Assembly (NCBI RefSeq): GCF_025823185.1
Contig: NZ_JACKVK010000001.1
Span: 124,001 to 188,000, forward strand
Length of the DNA stretch: 64,000 nt
From: Mycobacterium yunnanensis
GTDB taxonomy: Bacteria; Actinomycetota; Actinomycetes; Mycobacteriales; Mycobacteriaceae
Reading direction: 5' to 3'
Shown: positions 63,232 to 64,000 of the stretch, piece after piece
Numbering within the stretch: position 1 is the stretch's first letter
Layout of the letters: the number at the start of each line of letters is the position of its first letter
Program-made: the position numbers and the translations under genes
Notes under the pieces: model-generated
Database searches by the model: none
Told to the model about the DNA's origin: nothing
Seen by the model: the letters and a program-made list of their open reading frames with translations, nothing else

Positions 63232-63819
63232 CTAATGGTGTGACGACGCCCGGCTGAGCAGCATGTCGACGCAGTAGTCGATGAACTGCTCCCGGGTGGC
63301 GTCGAGTCGCCCATTCAGATAGGCCGTGAACAAGGCCGTCAGTGCACCGACGAGTCCGGTGGCGACCATGGCTTGGACCGCCGGATCGGTGATGCGCGTC
63401 AGCTTGTGCTGAAGCAGCTCGATGAAGCTCGGCATCCATTCCGCGCCCGACTTGGTGAGCACGGGTTCCCGCTCGGGGGCGATCAACAGCACGCGACCCC
63501 GGATCGGATCGTCGACCATCAGCGCGACGAAACGCTCCACGGCGTCGCGCGGTGTGGTCGACGACGTCAACGTGGTCATGGCCGTGCTGCACACGTGGTC
63601 GTACACCGCGCGCACGAAGTCGTCGCGGTCGTCGAAGCTTTCGTAGAAGTAGCGCTCGGTCAGGCCGGCCGCCCGGCACACGCCGCGTACGGTCAGCGAT
63701 CCGCCGCCCTCGCCGCCGAGCACCTCCACACCGGCGGTGATGAGCTCGTCGCGCCGAAGCGTCTGCCGGTCCCGCAGGGGGACACCGGACCAGCGGCCCC
63801 GTCGTTGACCGGAAGGCAC
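63232..63819 (-). CDS. TetR family transcriptional regulator
   Basis: A 195-residue TetR protein. The HTH is at LTVRGVCRAAGLTERYFYESF (residues ~42-62); a helical ligand domain follows. GTG 63819 is the start. It diverges from the MpaB-like gene and its stop is next to the stop of the secreted-protein gene. It matches the position of Rv0825c. Ligand unknown. Confidence 0.85.
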   Translation of the reverse strand: MPSGQRRGRWSGVPLRDRQTLRRDELITAGVEVLGGEGGGSLTVRGVCRAAGLTERYFYESFDDRDDFVRAVYDHVCSTAMTTLTSSTTPRDAVERFVALMVDDPIRGRVLLIAPEREPVLTKSGAEWMPSFIELLQHKLTRITDPAVQAMVATGLVGALTALFTAYLNGRLDATREQFIDYCVDMLLSRASSHH

Positions 63820-63887
63820 ATCACTCCTAGACTCATTATGACAACGCGCGTAGTCAAACCGCGCCGGCTCCAGGGAAAGGTCCCCAG

Positions 63888-64000
63888 GTGACCCAAGATA
63901 CGTCCGAGACGTGTCCAGTGACCAGCGGGCAGCCCATCGGCTGCCCGGTGTCGCCCGGGGGATACGACGCCCCGCCGGTGCCGCTCGGTCCCGACTCCCT
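63888..64000 (+). CDS. oxygenase MpaB-like (DUF2236) protein, 3' partial
   Basis: The first 37 codons of a gene that leaves the window. GTG 63888 opens a Cys/Pro-rich N-terminus (TCPVTSG, IGCPVSPGGYDAPPVPLGPDS) like the start of mycobacterial DUF2236 proteins, where PLGPDS precedes the first conserved helix. It corresponds by order to Rv0826 and diverges from the TetR gene, its likely regulator. The call is tentative because the catalytic part is missing. Confidence 0.5.
   Translation, partial: MTQDTSETCPVTSGQPIGCPVSPGGYDAPPVPLGPDS

Overview
The window comes from a mycobacterium, most likely a fast-growing Mycolicibacterium. GC is high, many starts are GTG, and the mycobacterial markers mshD (mycothiol), lmeA (lipomannan), desA1 (mycolate desaturase), glnR, the Pst operon, cfp29 encapsulin, cyp126 and DUF3073 are all present. 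From memory, the gene order follows the M. tuberculosis stretch around Rv0769 to Rv0826, with genes missing from the tubercle bacillus. One is the DUF429-(p)ppGpp synthetase fusion known from M. smegmatis. No insertion sequence, phage gene, CRISPR array, tRNA or rRNA was seen. No stretch over about 300 bases lacks a gene.

Layout. 1-5 kb: a coupled SDR / 3-hydroxyisobutyrate-dehydrogenase-like / CMD-family / unknown-protein operon faces a TetR gene and a CYP125-like P450. 5-12.6 kb: purD, an exported esterase with a DoxX protein and TetR regulator, an APC permease, a coupled methyltransferase-PhyH oxygenase pair and a second methyltransferase. 12.6-19.5 kb: the DUF429-alarmone synthetase, purB, cyp126, an AbiEi/DUF559 gene bracketed by two related hairpins, a membrane protein and purC. 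19.5-28.9 kb: intact oligopeptidase B, glutathione peroxidase, DUF2334 protein, FAD dehydrogenase, a frameshifted gene, a metallo-hydrolase, purS-purQ, a winged-helix regulator and an AttM-like lactonase-fold protein. 28.9-36.9 kb: encapsulin with its DyP peroxidase cargo, M18 aminopeptidase, VOC protein, cation antiporter, purL, CPBP protease, SCP-like protein. 37-45 kb: DoxX protein, purF, NAD-binding protein, cupin, purM, DUF3073, YgfZ-like protein, aminodeoxychorismate lyase. 45-49.3 kb: a candidate small RNA with a tiny frame, a nitrobindin-like protein coupled to a 32-residue membrane microprotein, and a sulfur operon (lmeA-thiX, then DUF4395-cysA2-sseC) interrupted by a leaderless cysteine-rich leader peptide. 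49.5-57.5 kb: glnR-mshD, pstS-C-A-B, a quinone oxidoreductase/MarR pair and phoU. 57.5-64 kb: LytR-CpsA-Psr protein, dihydrouridine synthase, desA1, two paralogous small secreted proteins, a TetR gene and the start of an MpaB-like gene.

How it fits together. Eight of the de novo purine genes (purD, B, C, S, Q, L, F, M) are spread over 37 kb as separate units. Five of them have a TANNNT -10 hexamer placed so that transcription would begin at the start codon. Phosphate control is visible as matching 11-bp-period GTTCACC-type repeats before both pstS and phoU. Sulfur control is visible as the poly-cysteine leader. Names rest on motifs and gene order read by eye; no database search was run.
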